A program made the position numbers and the translations under genes. The notes beneath the pieces are model-generated. The model had not been told where the DNA came from, did not search any database, and saw nothing but the letters and a program-made list of their open reading frames with translations. A DNA stretch of 64,000 nucleotides from Enoplolaimus lenunculus (taxonomy: Eukaryota > Nematoda > Enoplea > Enoplida > Thoracostomopsidae): contig JASANG010002490.1 in assembly GCA_030248215.1 (NCBI GenBank), forward strand, positions 19,055 through 83,054, written 5' to 3'. Shown here piece after piece: positions 35,294 to 47,100 of the stretch; the stretch's first letter is position 1; every line of letters begins with the position of its first letter.

Positions 35294-38200
35294 ATGGGGA
35301 TTTTAGTATCACTTGTGGCTGCAATCCTGTTTGTTGTAGTACAAAAATCAGGTAATATTCCGCATTAAAATTATTTCTCGTCTCGACCGACATTCAGGAG
35401 TTATATGCGCAATGTAACCACCGAATAAGTTAGCGTTTATAAGGTTGGGACGCGGCACCTGAGCCTACGCCACCTATCCTTGGCGATCCCAAACTTATAG
35501 TTATGTGATGATAGCTTGTAGGGCCGGCTTAGCTGCGCTGGCCTAACCGTGTTCGGGATAGGAATTCCGTGCCCAGACTTAGAGTGCCCCTATAGTCCAT
35601 ACCCATTATCACCGGCCCCGTTGATTGCTTTTTAGAAGGCAATCAAATCAATGTGCAACCCGCTATTAGCCGGCCAGCCGAACCACGGCTGGACTTTTCG
35701 GCCGCAACGATCGGGGCTAGGAGACTCTTATCCTCGCGCTTTCCTGCCCCAGGTTAAAACTTCTGACCACCGCGGCGAGACTCCCTCGCCATCCGGTGGG
35801 CAGGCAAAATTCGGAGCGCGGGGAAAAATAAATTTTTGGTAAAAAGGATTTGGTCAAAAAGGAAAAAGAAAAATGGGGACCCGCACCGTCCATTTTTAGG
35901 ACTGTAGAAATTTTTACTATACGCAGCAATCGTTCAATACTCGCGGCCCAAAAATTAGCCGGGAAAAGAAAAAGGAAAAAGGAAAAAGAAAAATATCCAT
36001 CCCTAGTCCGGACAATAACAACATATTCTAACTCGGACTCGCTCGGTCGCGAATCGAGCCAGTCCGAGTCAGAGTCAACAAAAACAGCCCCGTCCAGCGG
36101 GGATTGACGCGTCAAAAGCAACAGGAAAGTAACAAACAAGGGTAAAACAGCTCTCTTTGTAGTTCAACTGCAACAAAGTTTCGGAAGCTTCTTGGAAAGT
36201 CTAATAGACTACCCCTTTTGAACTGAACCTTCGAGTTTTATTATTAAAGAATTTTGTAAGTACCAATACATATTAAGCACGTTAAATTTTTATCATATTT
36301 CCCGATACCGTTGACGCCTCTGGCCACCGGTACTCGAGAAACATGTAACGCAAAATAAAATTTTCCGTAGCCGACTTCTGTGCTCGAAGCCGGCCACACT
36401 ACCAAATGAAAACGGTAAAACGCAAATTAACAACAATGAAATAACGCTTAGTAGGCATTCGCAAAAGTTTGAGTGCCATACTGGCAATGTGAAGATGAAA
36501 ATAAACTGAATGCCTGAAGTGCTAAGACAGCACCTGCTTTTATACCCAAAATATTGGCTAACAGAAATTTGCATAAACCGAAGCTTATTTGCATAAGCTT
36601 CCGAAAAATTTTAAAATTTTATCAAAATTTTAAAAACCGGCTGTTGATTTGCATAAGCCGGGAAATTCAAAAGAAACAAAACAAACCCAAGCAACACGAC
36701 AACAATAACAATAAGTAACAAATAGGGGGTAACAGTTAAGCGCAGGACGGGGGAGTAAAAACGCCTAAGACCCCGGGTAGGCATAGGAAATTATTAACCC
36801 ACTCTATCTAGGTAACTGCAAGCTCGAATACAACCGCATATGCGTGCACCCGTAATTGTAACTGAAGGTCTAAAAATTTTAAAACCGCTAAATTGGACGC
36901 CTTAGAATCGCCCCACTCTGTGGCCACTCTCTTGCGGCCACAGAGTAGACGTTCTCACCGCGTCATGAAAATCAATAAAAATACAGCGGTTTCGACCCTG
37001 AGCGGAAAATTCCGCAGTTTCCGGGCAAACTTTAGAAAGAAGTACTTTTTATTTTCAAGTGCATGAACCCAAGGTCATCCCCACAGCGTTGTTGCACGTT
37101 TTTCCAAATATTTCCGCCTAGGCATAGGCTGACGCTTGGGCTTGATTAACAAAGGTGTTTTCCGATACCTAAGCTCAAGCCGTTGTTTTTTATCTGAGAA
37201 AAAACCTGTATACCTACGTTTTTGCCTAAAACTTTACCTGAGCAATAAGCTTAAGCCTTAAGAGAATCCTAAACCTAAACCGTGGAGGAATTAAAGTTTC
37301 TGATCTGGTACATGCAAACTTTTGTTAATATCTGCAAAGCAGTGCAAGGTTTGCCTAATTTACAAATTTTTAGTATGTGTTACATCTCGTTTTTGTTTAT
37401 GGTGACCGAAGCTTCGGCTCATATATAGAACAGGGCCGGATCGTTTTGCGTAAGTGCTGTAATAGAGTCAGTTTAAGCTTTAGACTAAATTTTTTGATTA
37501 GGCTTAGGCTCAGGCTTAGGAATTGGCTCATCCTTACGCTTAGGCTTAGGCTTAGGCTTAGGCTCAGGCTTAGTAATATGCTTATACTACTGTTCCGGCC
37601 CAGTTCTATACATGGGCCGAAGCTTCTATAACGCTTTTGAGTTGGACCCAAACCTATGCTTTAGGTTCGTTCTCAAGGTTAAAGTGAAAAAGCAAGCTTA
37701 GGCTTCCTGCTTAAGAACACCTTAACAACTGACTTGCCAAAACGCTTAATTCCGTATTTCCTGTAAAATATTAACGTCAATCGTAAATGTTTAAAATTCT
37801 ATGCACGGTAGACATTCCGCGATATATTAATAAACCATTTTACGCCCTACAAAGCAAAAAATAGTGGTTACACAAAAAATAATGCGGTACGGCCCTCGCT
37901 AACACCAATCATGATCTGGCGTACCCATAAGGTTAAATTCGGCGCCTATGCCCCGGCGAAAAAAACGCCTAAAGTTTGCGACTTAAAATTGAATCGGTAA
38001 ATCGTTGTCGATTACTAAACAACGCAAATCTGACAAATTGAATTTAGATTCAGCAGGGGCGGTCCTGTTGGCCCCCTTTGCGTAAACCCAAACAGTTTAT
38101 TTTGTGGGTTTTACAGATGCATGCGCGGATCCGAGAGGTTTCCATTGTCCGACAAACGGGGAACAAATTTGGAATTGTCCTTTGCCGTTTAGACAGTCAA

Positions 38201-40496
38201 TCGATCGATGGAGATGCTATGAAGATGTAAGCTTCGCTGTGGATGAGTACGTTTTTGTACCGACTCCAAAGGCGATTAAAAGAAAAAGGCTTGTAAATTC
38301 AAGATTCAGATTGAACAGGAACAGCAAACTCACTGGAACTCCAAATATTTATCACATTTCACGCCAATGTATTAGCTTCAGCCTATAAGCATAAGCGTAA
38401 AAATGAGCTTATACCTAATCCTAAGCCTAAGCAAAAAATAGTCTGAAGCGGAAGCTTACTTTATTCTCGTCCGGCAGAAAAGCGTTTCGCCTCTGATCTG
38501 TACATAGGCCAGATTGGACAACGACAGGAAAACTATCAACATAATTAAAGCTGGAATACGTCACATACGTTTTTTGAACAAGTTTTCAGCGTTCTTTGTT
38601 TACAATAGTTTTCATACTAGTTGTTGTATAAATAGAAATTTTGCATACAAATTTTTAGACATTACACTAACACTTTTGCGCATTGCGTAAGGTCGACCTA
38701 CTAGCGTTCATTATTTGCAGCGAAATATAACGAAAAAGTTTTTAATTATAAGGTTTGGAGGCTTTATTTTGTAGACGCATGTTTCAGTGAAAATAAATAT
38801 AAAAATATTACAATTAAATTGAGTTATATATTGCAAGTGTTCTACTACAATTAAATCTGTTTCTTATAGAAATTTGACGTTGACCATGTACAGAACCCGT
38901 GTTGACCGCTACGTTGAATCTATCCAATTCGGTGCAAAGTCTAAGCGTACACCTAAGCCTAAGCTTAAACCAAAACGTAAACCCCAAGCGAATGCTTGTA
39001 GCCTACTTTGACTTTGTTCGATACCATAAATTTATTTCAGCACTGTTGCTACTGTCGAGATGAGGGAACAAATTTTCGACGTCTATGCACCGTGGAAGAT
39101 TTACGAGTGATCAGTGAAAACGCTCCAATATTAGTGAATCCTAACTTCAATTGCAATCATTGCCCAGCTGGTGCTATTTGTGCTTTTCAAGAAGACGTTA
39201 GACGGCAAGATGGCCGTGGATTTATTGGACGTAAGCTTTTTGGTTTCAGGATAAAAAGGTTTGAAATTTCGTTTTAGCTCAGCGAGGTTTTTCCCGTTTA
39301 CACTGTAAAATATGGTGTGTCAAATTGACTCTCTCCGAAATAGGCTTTTCCTGACTACACAAACTGAGTCACAATTCGACTCCGCTAGAGTCACATTTGA
39401 CTCAATGAGCGATTCAGTGAATCGAATTTGACTGTAGCGCAGTCGAATTTTAACTCAGTTTGTGTAGTCAGGAAAAGCCTATTTCGAAGAGAGTCAATTT
39501 GACTCCCTTCGAAAGGCATCGCTTGAGGGTGATGAAAACAAAAAAGGCTTTGAGAGATATTAACTGGATTGCAACGACATGATTTAAGTTTAAATTTAAC
39601 TTTTTGTGGATATTTTAAAAATCAAAATGTATGCTAATAGTCGTAGATGTGTGCATCGCCTACACTGCAAAAATGGTGAGTCAAATGGACACTCTCCAAA
39701 ATAGGCTGGCTCTACGGGCCTACACAAACGGAATCAAATTTGACTCCGCCAGCCCGTTGAGACTATTTCGGAGACAGTCAATTTGACTGACCATTTTTGA
39801 TTCAGTTTGTGAAGGCCCGTTGAGACTATTTCGGAAAGAGTCAATTTCACTCACCATTTTTGCGATGTATTTACCATTTCATGCTGCTAGGTCTTGTAGC
39901 TTTCAAACAGTGCTTAGTGAGCTTCAAAGTTTAGAAATTAATGACACTTAATTTTTCCGCACGTGGATTTTGAGAACCATATTTCGTAGCCGGTTCGCAA
40001 GCTTAACAAAATACGTTGATTCGTCAAGAGAGGTAAAAAAATCAAGTTGTAGTTTAAGGTTTTCAATTTATGTTTTAGCTCAAGGATCGGAGCTGGTGTC
40101 ATTTTCACAATCCAATCATTTTCAAATAAAATATCGTTCAGGACCTTAGACATCGGAACCTTTTTCAAAAGGATCAAAACGTTTTTAGGATGGGCACACA
40201 GTTGGACTAAAAGTTTTCTTGGGGTGGGGGGGGCAAAATACTTGCAGGTTGCTGAGTCGAATCTGCCCCCCTTCTGTCTGTCTATAAAGTATGTTGGTGG
40301 GGGCGGCACCGCCCGCATTCCTTTCTCCAATGCCAGGTCTGTTTACAATTTCTTACTTTCTTGGGTACGAAAAATTATTTGTTTTTGTTTGTTTATTTCA
40401 GCTCCAGAAAATGGTTGCAGTCGTGGCCGGCGCGTTGGAGGTGGCGGATTCCGTGGCAATTTCAACAGCGGAAGACGAAATCCATTTTTCGGCTAA
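35294..40496 (+). CDS. Small secreted cysteine-rich protein, unrecognised
   Basis: Four exons join in phase: 35294-35351, 38117-38226, 39041-39230 and 40402-40496 (453 nt, 150 aa). Exon 1 encodes a clean signal peptide (MGILVSLVAAILFVVVQKS). Exon 2 begins with the split codon DACADPRG. The mature protein holds about 11 cysteines in the order C..C..C..C..CC.C..C..C..C..C, including HCCYC at the exon 2/3 junction and NCNHCPAGAIC. It ends in a Gly/Arg-rich tail (RRVGGGGFRGNFNSGRRNPF). All splice sites are GT-AG with strong acceptors (TTTTACAG, TTATTTCAG). It should be extracellular and disulfide-bonded. I recognise no family: it could be a toxin-like or matrix peptide or a lineage-specific protein. 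Intron 1 (2765 bp) is filled by an old retroelement and a MITE. Confidence 0.75.
35410..36990 (-). mobile_element. Probable decayed LTR-type retroelement segment (fossil)
   Basis: A GC-richer block inside intron 1 of the cysteine-rich gene. Read on the minus strand it has three ATTTGCAT-type octamer motifs (plus strand near 36569, 36588 and 36648), a TATAAAAG box at 36537-36544, a downstream AATAAA, and then a GC-rich leader with no pol-like reading. This order (enhancer, TATA, polyadenylation signal, leader) resembles an LTR plus leader. It is clearly not whole: no gag or pol is seen. Family and exact ends are undetermined. Confidence 0.35.
37416..37618. mobile_element. hAT-type MITE, subfamily A, with 8-bp target duplication
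   Basis: A 203-bp element with left end GGCTCATATATAGAACAGG and right end CAGTTCTATACATGGGCC. Exact direct repeats GAAGCTTC flank it at 37408-37415 and 37619-37626. The core has two TTAGGC blocks separated by AATTGGCTCATCCTTACGC. The 8-bp duplication and short TIRs point to hAT. Confidence 0.85.
38385..38513. mobile_element. TTAGGC-cored MITE, partial
   Basis: A half element running from CCTATAAGCATAAGCG to CTGATCTGTACATAGGCC in intron 2 of the cysteine-rich gene. The right arm is conserved and the left end is missing. Confidence 0.5.
39301..39505. mobile_element. Palindromic MITE (GAGTCAAATTGACTC family)
   Basis: It starts CACTGTAAAATATGGTG after a TA. The two arms mirror each other (CTCCGAAATAGGCTTTTCC and GGAAAAGCCTATTTCG). 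The extreme right end is worn. It lies in intron 3 of the cysteine-rich gene. Confidence 0.7.
39663..39867. mobile_element. Palindromic MITE (GAGTCAAATTGACTC family), rearranged
   Basis: TA-flanked, with left end CACTGCAAAAATGGTGAG and right end CTCACCATTTTTGCGATG. An inner copy of the arm is repeated, so it holds more than two arm segments. It lies about 160 bp from a sister copy in the same intron. Confidence 0.65.
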
Positions 40497-40741
40497 AAGT
40501 CGAAGCAAAACTAAACCTGAAACATATGATGCCAAAGCAGTGTTTTATTTATTTATTTTGATATTTCAATTAAACATACTTTGTATTTTTATAAATGCAA
40601 AGTTTTTTTTGTTCTAAATTAGCGGCTTTGTATATAGCAATATGCGACTTTGCCATACACTGAGAGCAGGGCAAACAGGTCCGAGGGGTCGCTTCACTAA
40701 ATGTTTCACAACATTATAACTTCGGGGTACGCGACAAAAAT

Positions 40742-40956
40742 GGCCCATGTATAGAACAGGGCCGCCGGATCGTTTTCCGGCGGGGCTGCAAAAGAGTAAA
40801 TTTAAGCGTTATACTTAAACTGGTTTGCTTCCGCTTAGGCTTAGGCTTAGGAATAGACTCATTCTTACGCTTGGGCATATGGTTAGGCATACGCTTAGGC
40901 TTAGGTTTAGGGCATATGCTTATACTACTGCACCGGCCCTGTTCTATACATGGACC
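40742..40956. mobile_element. hAT-type MITE, subfamily A
   Basis: A 215-bp element with ends GGCCCATGTATAGAACAGGG and CCCTGTTCTATACATGGACC and a TTAGGC core. The flanking target duplication is blurred by A runs. It sits about 250 bp downstream of the cysteine-rich gene. Confidence 0.8.
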
Positions 40957-41142
40957 AAAAAATATAGTTGGCAAAGCAGGACCCCGGGTGTTCAGGGGGT
41001 CGTTTCGGCGGCTCTGACAGAGGCTAAACTTTTGAGCCGTATTCTTAAATGTGTGGAACGGATATTGCGTACTACGTTTTTGAACTCTAATCAGTTGTAG
41101 CAGAAAAATGAATTTTATTACTCAAATACTGTACAGAATTTC

Positions 41143-41277
41143 AGATTGAACAAGATGTTTTGTATTTAGAACAAATAATGTCTGAAATTCCAAACATTTG
41201 TGTTGGTACACTGGATAATGGAGCGCATCCAAAGGATGGTATATGGCGATACGTTACCCTCGCACATTCTCGAAAAT
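41143..41277 (+). CDS. Possible terminal exon of an unknown gene
   Basis: After a plausible acceptor (CAGAATTTCAG at 41142) the plus strand reads IEQDVLYLEQIMSEIPNICV and then GTLDNGAHPKDGIWRYVTLA to a stop at 41277. The composition looks protein-like and unlike the surrounding repeats. No upstream partner exon, start or family was found, so it may be chance or a relic. Confidence 0.2.
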
Positions 41278-42055
41278 GACAAAAAGACACTTTCATAGGT
41301 TTAAACTAACCTGTTTTTTCTTTGAAATCAAAATTTTTGTTTTTAAATCGAGTTATATAGTGCTAATATGTAATGCTGGCTACACCTCTGACAGACTCCA
41401 GACATATATGACAGGAGTTCCAGACTTTAAATTTTGAAATTTTCAGAAAATAGGGTAACGTTGTTCAAATGGGAACGCTACTATTCTTTTACAGACCCAC
41501 CACAAACCGGGACGGCCCTAAAAGTAACATGGGCCAATGGGGGTATGGGGGTGGCTGCTCCGGTCGTAACGCCTTATACTAATGCAGCCTGTAATCTGCC
41601 AAAATTTAGAAGCAAACTTACTTTAGCAAACTTTTTTAGCAGAAATACAATATACAGATGGGCTGTTTATTTTATAGGCGGAAGATACTTATTTTAGAGG
41701 CCTGCCTAGGCGGAACCTCCCAGTCTCAAAGTAAACAAATACCTCTGGTTAAAAAAAGGGGGTGCACCATATAATAAATATGGGCCTATAGGTTGTATAT
41801 ATGCTCTTATAATAAGAGTATTTACGAATTGATGTATTTTTTAAATAAATAATAATATTGTATGTTTATTATATATAATGTATACACAATATTACAAGGA
41901 AAAAACGTAATTATTATTTGAAGATTTATATAGATTTAAATTTGAAAACCAACCAAAAGTAGCAGTTGTAGAGCAAATATTTGAACATTTTCAAACGTAA
42001 AATAATTTTGTTTGAAGTTCAACTATGAGAACGATCACAATTGCTTACAGTTCTT

Positions 42056-42254
42056 GGCCCATGAAAAGATCAGGGGCGGAACGCTGTTCTGTGGGACTGC
42101 AATAGAGTAAGCTTGAGCTTTAGACTATTTTTGCTTGACTTAGGCTTCGGTTTAGGCTTAGCAATAGGCTCGTTCTTACGCTTTGGCTTAGGCTTAGGTT
42201 TAGGCTGAGGAACATGTCTATATTACTGTTCTGTCCCTGTTCTTTACATTGGCC
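42056..42254. mobile_element. hAT-type MITE, subfamily B
   Basis: A 199-bp element with left end GGCCCATGAAAAGATCAGGG and right end CCCTGTTCTTTACATTGGCC. The core has two TTAGGC-like blocks. The flanks share AGTTCT, an imperfect target duplication. Confidence 0.75.
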
Positions 42255-42504
42255 AAGTTCTGACCTAAAAACACCAGGACAACAGCAATATTTGAATATA
42301 TACAATTCTAAACCTTTAAATTAGAAATAAATTATAAAACAACTCAATTTGTTTTTCACAATAATTTCAGCTAATTTTGTATAAGCTGGATTCATTAATT
42401 AGACAAGAGGAATTAAACCGATTCCATATGTTTATAACCGGCACTAATTTGTCTGTGTATTAAAATTAAAAAATAAAAGTACCCACGTCCCGTATAAATA
42501 TTTG

Positions 42505-42771
42505 GGCTCATGCATAGAACAGGGCCGGAATAGTAGTATAAGCATATTCCTAAGCCAGAGCCTAAGCCATAGCCTAAGCGTAACGATGAGCCTATTCCTA
42601 AGCTTAAGCCTAGGCCTAAGCCTAAGCCAAAGTGTAAGCGTACGATGAGCCTATTCCTAAGCCTAAGCCTAAGCGTAATCCTAAGCCTAAGCATAAAAGT
42701 TAGTGTAAAGCTTAAATTGACTCATTATAACCCCGCCGAAATAACGATTCAGCCCTGCGCTGTACATGGGC
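42505..42771. mobile_element. hAT-type MITE, subfamily A, expanded core
   Basis: A 267-bp element with ends GGCTCATGCATAGAACAGGG and GCGCTGTACATGGGC. The flanks AATATTTG and ATTATTTG match at 7 of 8 positions. The middle has an extra CCTAAGC block compared with 43980-44164, so core units vary in number. Confidence 0.8.
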
Positions 42772-43254
42772 ATTATTTGTATCCCAATAATTTTTCAGTT
42801 GAAGAGATACTCTTCAAAGAACAAAATTTAAATATTAAAACAATCATTTCAGGACACATTTGTGATTATTTTTCAATCTGTTCAACAGTTTTTTGTTTTC
42901 ACATCGTCAGGAGTCCACGCCTCTCTGAAATGTTAAATTGTAAATCCAATCGAATCATTTGTTTCAAATAACTTTTTCCATTGAATATTGGCTTAAACGC
43001 CCGCTTATGAGTTCGAATAGCTTAAAACCGTTCCAAAAAATGTTTATCCTACTTAGCTTTTTTCTTATAGTTCATATTAGGTTGAGATTTCAACGCATAG
43101 ACTTTTATTAATACACTACACGCAACTGTGACGCATTGTCTACCCTCTCAAGAAACGCACGAATTTCATTAGTTTGTTTTGTGTGCAACTATTATTAACA
43201 CGCAATCGAACACACACGCGTATGTGTTGTGCGTGTATGTGTTTTTATTGTTTG

Positions 43255-43480
43255 ACAAGTGTTGACCCTAACTCAACGCGTGTCACAGAGCAATTTGTGA
43301 CACACGTTGAGGTAGGGTCAACAGAAATTTTGCGTTGAGGTAGGGTCAACGCGTGTCCCGGGTTGTAAAAAAAGTGTTGACCCTACCTCAACTAGTAACA
43401 CAGACCACTCGTTAAGGTAGGGTCAACGGAAAATTTTCGTTGAGGTAGGGTCAACGACCACTCGTTAACCCTGGGATGGG
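43255..43480. repeat. Cluster of GTTGAGGTAGGGTCAAC words in both orientations
   Basis: Seven copies of GTTGAGGTAGGGTCAAC or close variants occur in about 220 bp. The first (43261) and fourth (43376) are in one orientation and most of the rest in the other. The word has palindromic ends (GTTGA..TCAAC), and pairs of copies can form hairpins. It is non-coding and lies about 700 bp downstream of the BHMT gene. Confidence 0.75.
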
Positions 43481-43979
43481 ACATATTTTGTGGTCAGGCC
43501 AAATTTTTTATGGTGAACGCCGCATAATGAAAAACATTAATGCTTAGAATAAATAGTTTCACGGACAACAATTTGAAGATATACCATCTCGAAATTGAAT
43601 TATACCAATTTCTCAATAAATGGTGGCCCCGTATAGGCCGGGTATCTTTCAATTTTACCGTTTCAAAGTGAAATCTTCGGCTATTGTACCGTCATATCAA
43701 AAAACTATATTTTCTATGACGTTCTTACTAAGAAACTAGGTCAACTGGGTAAAACGTAATTTACACTTCGTGTTGAACTCAACATCGTTCAAAATGGTGG
43801 TTGGTAAACGCGGAGACTTTGAAATGAATCGCTAGTGTAGCAAAACGCTGTACAATAAACGCTTTTAACGTATATCAAAACGCTATTTTAGCATCAATAT
43901 AAACGCTTTGTTTCAAACACAAAAGTGGTTTTTTGTATTTTTGACACAATTCTCCTACGGTCTTAAGCAAAACTTACGC

Positions 43980-44164
43980 GGCCCATGTATAGAAAACGGC
44001 CGGAACTGTAGTATTAGCATATTCCTAAGCCTAAGCGTATGGATGAACCTATTCCTATTCCTAAGCCTAAGCCTAAGCCTAAGTAAAAAATTTGTCTAAA
44101 GCTTAAACTGACTCTATTATAGCCGCTCCGAAAAAAAGATCCGGCCCTGTTCTATACATGAACC
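43980..44164. mobile_element. hAT-type MITE inserted at the BHMT stop codon
   Basis: A 185-bp subfamily A element with ends GGCCCATGTATAGAAAACGG and CCTGTTCTATACATGAACC. Exact 8-bp duplications ACTTACGC flank it at 43972-43979 and 44165-44172. The right-hand duplication contains the BHMT stop codon (TTA at 44167-44169 on the plus strand), so the element starts two bases after the end of the reading frame and must form the proximal 3' UTR. Confidence 0.9.
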
Positions 44165-44166
44165 AC

Positions 44167-47100
44167 TTACGCTAACGCAGCGACGCCGCCCTTGACTTTT
44201 TTGTCTTTGCCCAGAATGTAGTGCAAATTCATATCAGCTGAGTATCGCGACGCAGCCGGTTTTCGACCCACAGATTCAGCGAGCGCTCGGAAATGGCGTG
44301 ACGAATTGCCACAGCATAGTCCAAGGAAACGAACATTCATTGCGGTCATTGCTTTTCCGAACGTCGATACGTCTTCTTGCGGCGAATAGAAGTAGTCCAG
44401 ATTCGGGAAAAACGCTCGATTGCCTGAAATACAGAAAAATGGAACATTTTGGGCCAATGTTAGTTTAAAACCCGTCCTTCTCATTGGTCTGCGACAGACA
44501 GCAGTTGAAAAAGTTTACGCTTATGGTTAGGTTTAAGCTTAGACTTACGTTTATTCAAGCCACAGGGTTAATAGAGAGATAGGGCTGGAGTAACCACCCC
44601 TTATACCACCCATTTGGAGGGTCCCATTTCCTGAAAGGGGCCCCACCCTAACAAGATTTCAAACAAAAACATTGAAACACATTTTGATAATCGCAAAGGG
44701 CTTCACCGCTGAATTTTTTTTGGGGGGGGTCAGCCTAATAGACTTATTCTTAAATAGGTGAGCTTTTCCAAGAGAAAACGAGGCCGTAACAAATTGTTAT
44801 CGATCCAGCAAACGCAAATTGGTAAACCAATATTTTAGTCGACGCTTCGGAATCGGCTGCCATATAAATTTCAGTTTTTCCCTATATCAAGAGCTATGCC
44901 GCTATCGTAACGGTTCGTTCTGTTCAATTCCTGCCGAGAAAAGTTCCCTAAACTCAGCGTTTTTAATTATTTTTTTAAGTTTCACGTTGTTTTCACGAAG
45001 ATAACGCGATAATTTTAGATCTGATGTAACAAGCGTTTGTAGAATTCAAATGTGCAGAGTTTTTAGCGTAAGAAGAAATAATTAATCAACATAATTTTGT
45101 TGATAACTTACCATTTGGCATATACAACGTTTGCATCATTGGGTGTGTATCATCGGTACGGTACGGGACAGGCAGACACGCCAGAGGACCCTAAAAATTA
45201 CAATTGACTTCGATAAATCTAAACTGAAACTCGTAATGTAACTTATTTTTTGGCACGTTCTTCTCTAAACGTGGGGGAACAGCGAAGAAGTTGGTTAAAC
45301 AGAAAAACGAATTCTGGAATCAGCCAGATTTCGCAGCCAAAACCCAAATTTTGCTGCAGTAATGCGTTTCCAGTGAAACGTTCTGTAACGCAAGAACTTT
45401 TATTGAGATTCATAGCCTAATTATTCTGATTGGCTCTCGAATTTGTGTAAAACTTGTTGGACAGGCTGAACGGTTAAACTACATACAAAATAGTTAATAA
45501 AATGTTTAGCTAAAATTATTCCATCTGTTAAAAAATAACTCGGACGCTAAAATTATTACAGCTTAAGGTTTCAAATCCTCTACAATTATTGTCTCTAAAG
45601 TACTGCACACAAATGAAATTACACTGTATATTCCTGGTGCTTAATATAACAGATCGTAGAATTTCAGTGGTCAGAATGCCCACGACGTGCCATGTACGTC
45701 ATATATTTCAGCGTATTGGCGAAATTAAATTGTCTTAGTATGTATAGTACCGGTAGTGCAGCATCCGGTCAGCCAAAGTAGGTACTGTCAGTCTACGAAC
45801 CGGGACTTCAGACCATTTTAACAAAGCAGCTGGACAAGTAGGCCTACGAAGCGGGGATCGAACTCTTTCAAACGTATGGATTTTTTAAGCGAACGCTCTA
45901 CCCCTGCGCCCGTCAGCCCGTCTCTTCAATGCATTTAATAGTCGACTATATTTGTCGACACGTATGCTGCCGGCAAGAATACAACACAATGTTCATTGCA
46001 TACATTGCATATTCACCAGGACAAGCATGTCTCACATGTTTACACGTACCGTAAACCTGATGACGTACCCTGTACGCCAACACCTTTTACTGAAATCGGC
46101 ATGACGTACGAGATACGTTATGGTCAAGAACGTATACCGGGGAACGAATCGGGCGAATATATCCGCTACAGAAATTTCTGGAGAGAAAAGAATTATACCA
46201 TTTTTAACAGGGTTTAGAATGATATTTTATAGATCGTAGAAGATTTTAAACACAACGTTATCCCCACAAAAAATTAAAATCCTGACTACGTCCATGGCTA
46301 TGATTGCTTGTAAATGATTAACTTTACCTTGCATGCCGCGCGGACTTTTTCCATATACTTGATCATTGTCAAAGGACCGCTTGAGCAATTGAGTCCAACT
46401 ACATCGGCGCCCAATTTTTCCAGTGTCGCACACGCGTCCGTGTATTCAACATTGTCGATGAGATGATAAATTGACAACGGTGCAATGTTAATCACAGATG
46501 GGACGCCTGAAATAATAAAAAATTATTAATTCACTCGAATGCGTCGACCACTTTAAGTTGCGCCCTGTCCGCTGAAAATTGCAACGCCTTTTTTTCCATA
46601 TGAATTTTTGGAAAATTATAGCGACGGAAAGTTCGATATTTCGGAGTTAACAATAGAAAACTTGTAGCTCACTCTGAGTTTCGTTGATTCTTACTCTGAG
46701 TTGAGTTGATTCTGAGGAAGTTGATTAACTAATTCAGAATGAGTTGAATCAACTCAAAATCTCGAGTTGTGAGAGTCTTAACTCAGACTGAGTGATTCAA
46801 CTCATTCTGAGTTAAAATCGACTCACTGGAATATGCAGTGTTGATATAACTCAGAAATTATGGAACATCGTATTCTAATCTTAGCCGGACAATTTCGCCT
46901 CTTGTACACTTCCTAATTTTTATGCTAAAAGGCAGGCTTATTGATTAAAAGGCGTAAACCTTAACCTTTGGCTGCGTTGTTTCCTAAGCCTAAGCTTAAG
47001 CCCGACCCATAAATGTGTAAAGAAAAGAACGTGTACAAGAGGCTCGTGTTTCCGAAAATGTTTGTTTTCAGATCTCGGCCTTCGAGGATTTAAATCATGC

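Noticed and set aside
35717-36139. 140-aa minus-strand open frame in the retroelement-like block
   Set aside because: It is dominated by a TTTTTCTTTTTCC-type repeat and GC-rich leader sequence, with no recognisable domain.
39938-40330. 130-aa minus-strand open frame in intron 3 of the cysteine-rich gene
   Set aside because: Its first third is low-complexity repeat and the rest matches no family I know. It has no start context or partner exons.
43190-43255. CACACGCG/TGTGTGCG-rich stretch considered as a regulatory site
   Set aside because: It is short, alternating purine-pyrimidine sequence without a specific motif I can defend.
45996-46217. 73-aa plus-strand open frame in BHMT intron 6
   Set aside because: It is a low-copy-looking frame with repeated GACGTACxxxGTAC words and no splice partners. 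Probably repeat-derived.
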